Assembly (NCBI GenBank): GCA_937880805.1
Contig: CALGRR010000063.1
Span: 1-12,673 of the forward strand
Reading direction: 5' to 3'
Length of the DNA: 12,673 nt
Source: an uncultured Clostridia bacterium
Lineage (GTDB): Bacteria; Bacillota; Clostridia; Oscillospirales; Acutalibacteraceae
Part shown: piece by piece, positions 12,528 to 12,673 of the stretch
Layout: each line of letters opens with the position of its first letter
Position numbering within the stretch: the first letter of the stretch is position 1
The notes under the pieces: model-generated
The model's input: the letters and a program-made list of their open reading frames with translations, nothing else
The model's database searches: none
What the model was told of the DNA's origin: nothing
Program-made: the position numbers and the translations under genes

Positions 12528-12673
12528 ATGAAACAACTGTTTAGATGTGCAGACCACTACATTCAATCGAGAGATTGGAAAATGCTTACGGGTCTTAAAT
12601 TCTGCCTTTGCTCCATTGGTATCCTGTTGGGAGTATTGGTTCCGGTCAAGCACAAAAAGACTGTCGCAGCCGG
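12528..12673 (+). CDS. Small membrane protein, N-terminal part (3' end outside window)
   Basis: Forty-eight complete codons are visible. The protein begins MKQLFRCADHYIQSRDWK, followed by one hydrophobic segment (about residues 20-40, LTGLKFCLCSIGILLGVLVPV) and a basic stretch KHKK. The reading frame is open at the window edge. From memory it resembles short clostridial membrane proteins that automatic annotation sometimes calls phosphate-ABC-transporter permease, a label the short sequence does not justify. AGGAGGT (12514-12520) lies 7 bases before the ATG, an excellent ribosome-binding site. It may be an accessory of the exporter operon, but the 67-base gap leaves room for separate expression. 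Function unknown. Confidence 0.72.
   Translation, partial: MKQLFRCADHYIQSRDWKMLTGLKFCLCSIGILLGVLVPVKHKKTVAA

Larger units (their letters stand above)
8655..12673. mobile_element. One end of a putative integrative element inserted in rlmD (other end outside window)
   Basis: Starting at the rlmD junction, the sequence carries a replacement 3' coding end for rlmD, a DUF6061-like gene, a terminator and a TetR/ABC-transporter operon with base and codon use unlike the upstream genes. Together these look like an element end plus cargo. No integrase, excisionase, relaxase, transposase or terminal inverted repeat is visible, so the element type (ICE, mobilisable element or remnant) is undecided. A recombined horizontally acquired segment without mobility is the alternative. 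Confidence 0.5.

Noticed and set aside
8655..12673. Transposon or insertion sequence
   Set aside because: No transposase, terminal inverted repeat or target duplication is visible. Site-specific integration at rlmD is the better explanation.

Overview
The window looks like a chromosomal segment of a gut-type Firmicute, probably a member of the Clostridia (Oscillospirales-like). This is an inference from the protein styles, the strong GGAGG ribosome-binding sites, a Gram-positive-type lipoprotein and moderate GC content. No rRNA, tRNA or CRISPR array was seen.

Bases 1-8654 read as ordinary host chromosome. In order they hold: the C-terminal third of glycogen phosphorylase (glgP); a bidirectional terminator; a convergent gene for a surface lipoprotein with a predicted seven-bladed beta-propeller; a divergent promoter region; endonuclease III (nth); a small conserved-type membrane-anchored protein on the opposite strand; a 334-base AT-rich gap with a cluster of DnaA-box-like sites and nested repeats; and a forward run of ogg (8-oxoguanine glycosylase), a GH78 alpha-L-rhamnosidase and rlmD/rumA (23S rRNA uracil-5-methyltransferase). 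Two base-excision-repair glycosylases, nth and ogg, flank the DnaA-box-like region.

The host character ends inside rlmD. At the codons for the conserved catalytic H-x-E motif (about 8655-8672) leucine codon use changes abruptly: 27 of 31 Leu codons are CTT/CTC before it, and 1 of 8 after it. From that point the protein carries an extra domain of about 95 residues, followed by a small DUF6061-like gene, a terminator, and a TetR-regulated ABC-2 exporter operon. The 3' end of rumA is a known integration site for integrative and conjugative elements, so the simplest reading is that 8655 to the window end is one end of a mobile element that replaced the 3' end of rlmD without losing the catalytic glutamate. 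The other end, the integrase and any conjugation genes are outside the window.

The cargo operon is compact: tetR, an ATPase gene overlapping it by 4 bases, two ABC-2 permease genes and the start of a small membrane protein gene. Its promoter contains two copies of a palindrome centred on ACCGAATCGGT, one over the -35/spacer and one just upstream of the ribosome-binding site. This points to tight autorepression by the TetR protein, released by an unknown ligand that is probably exported by the transporter.
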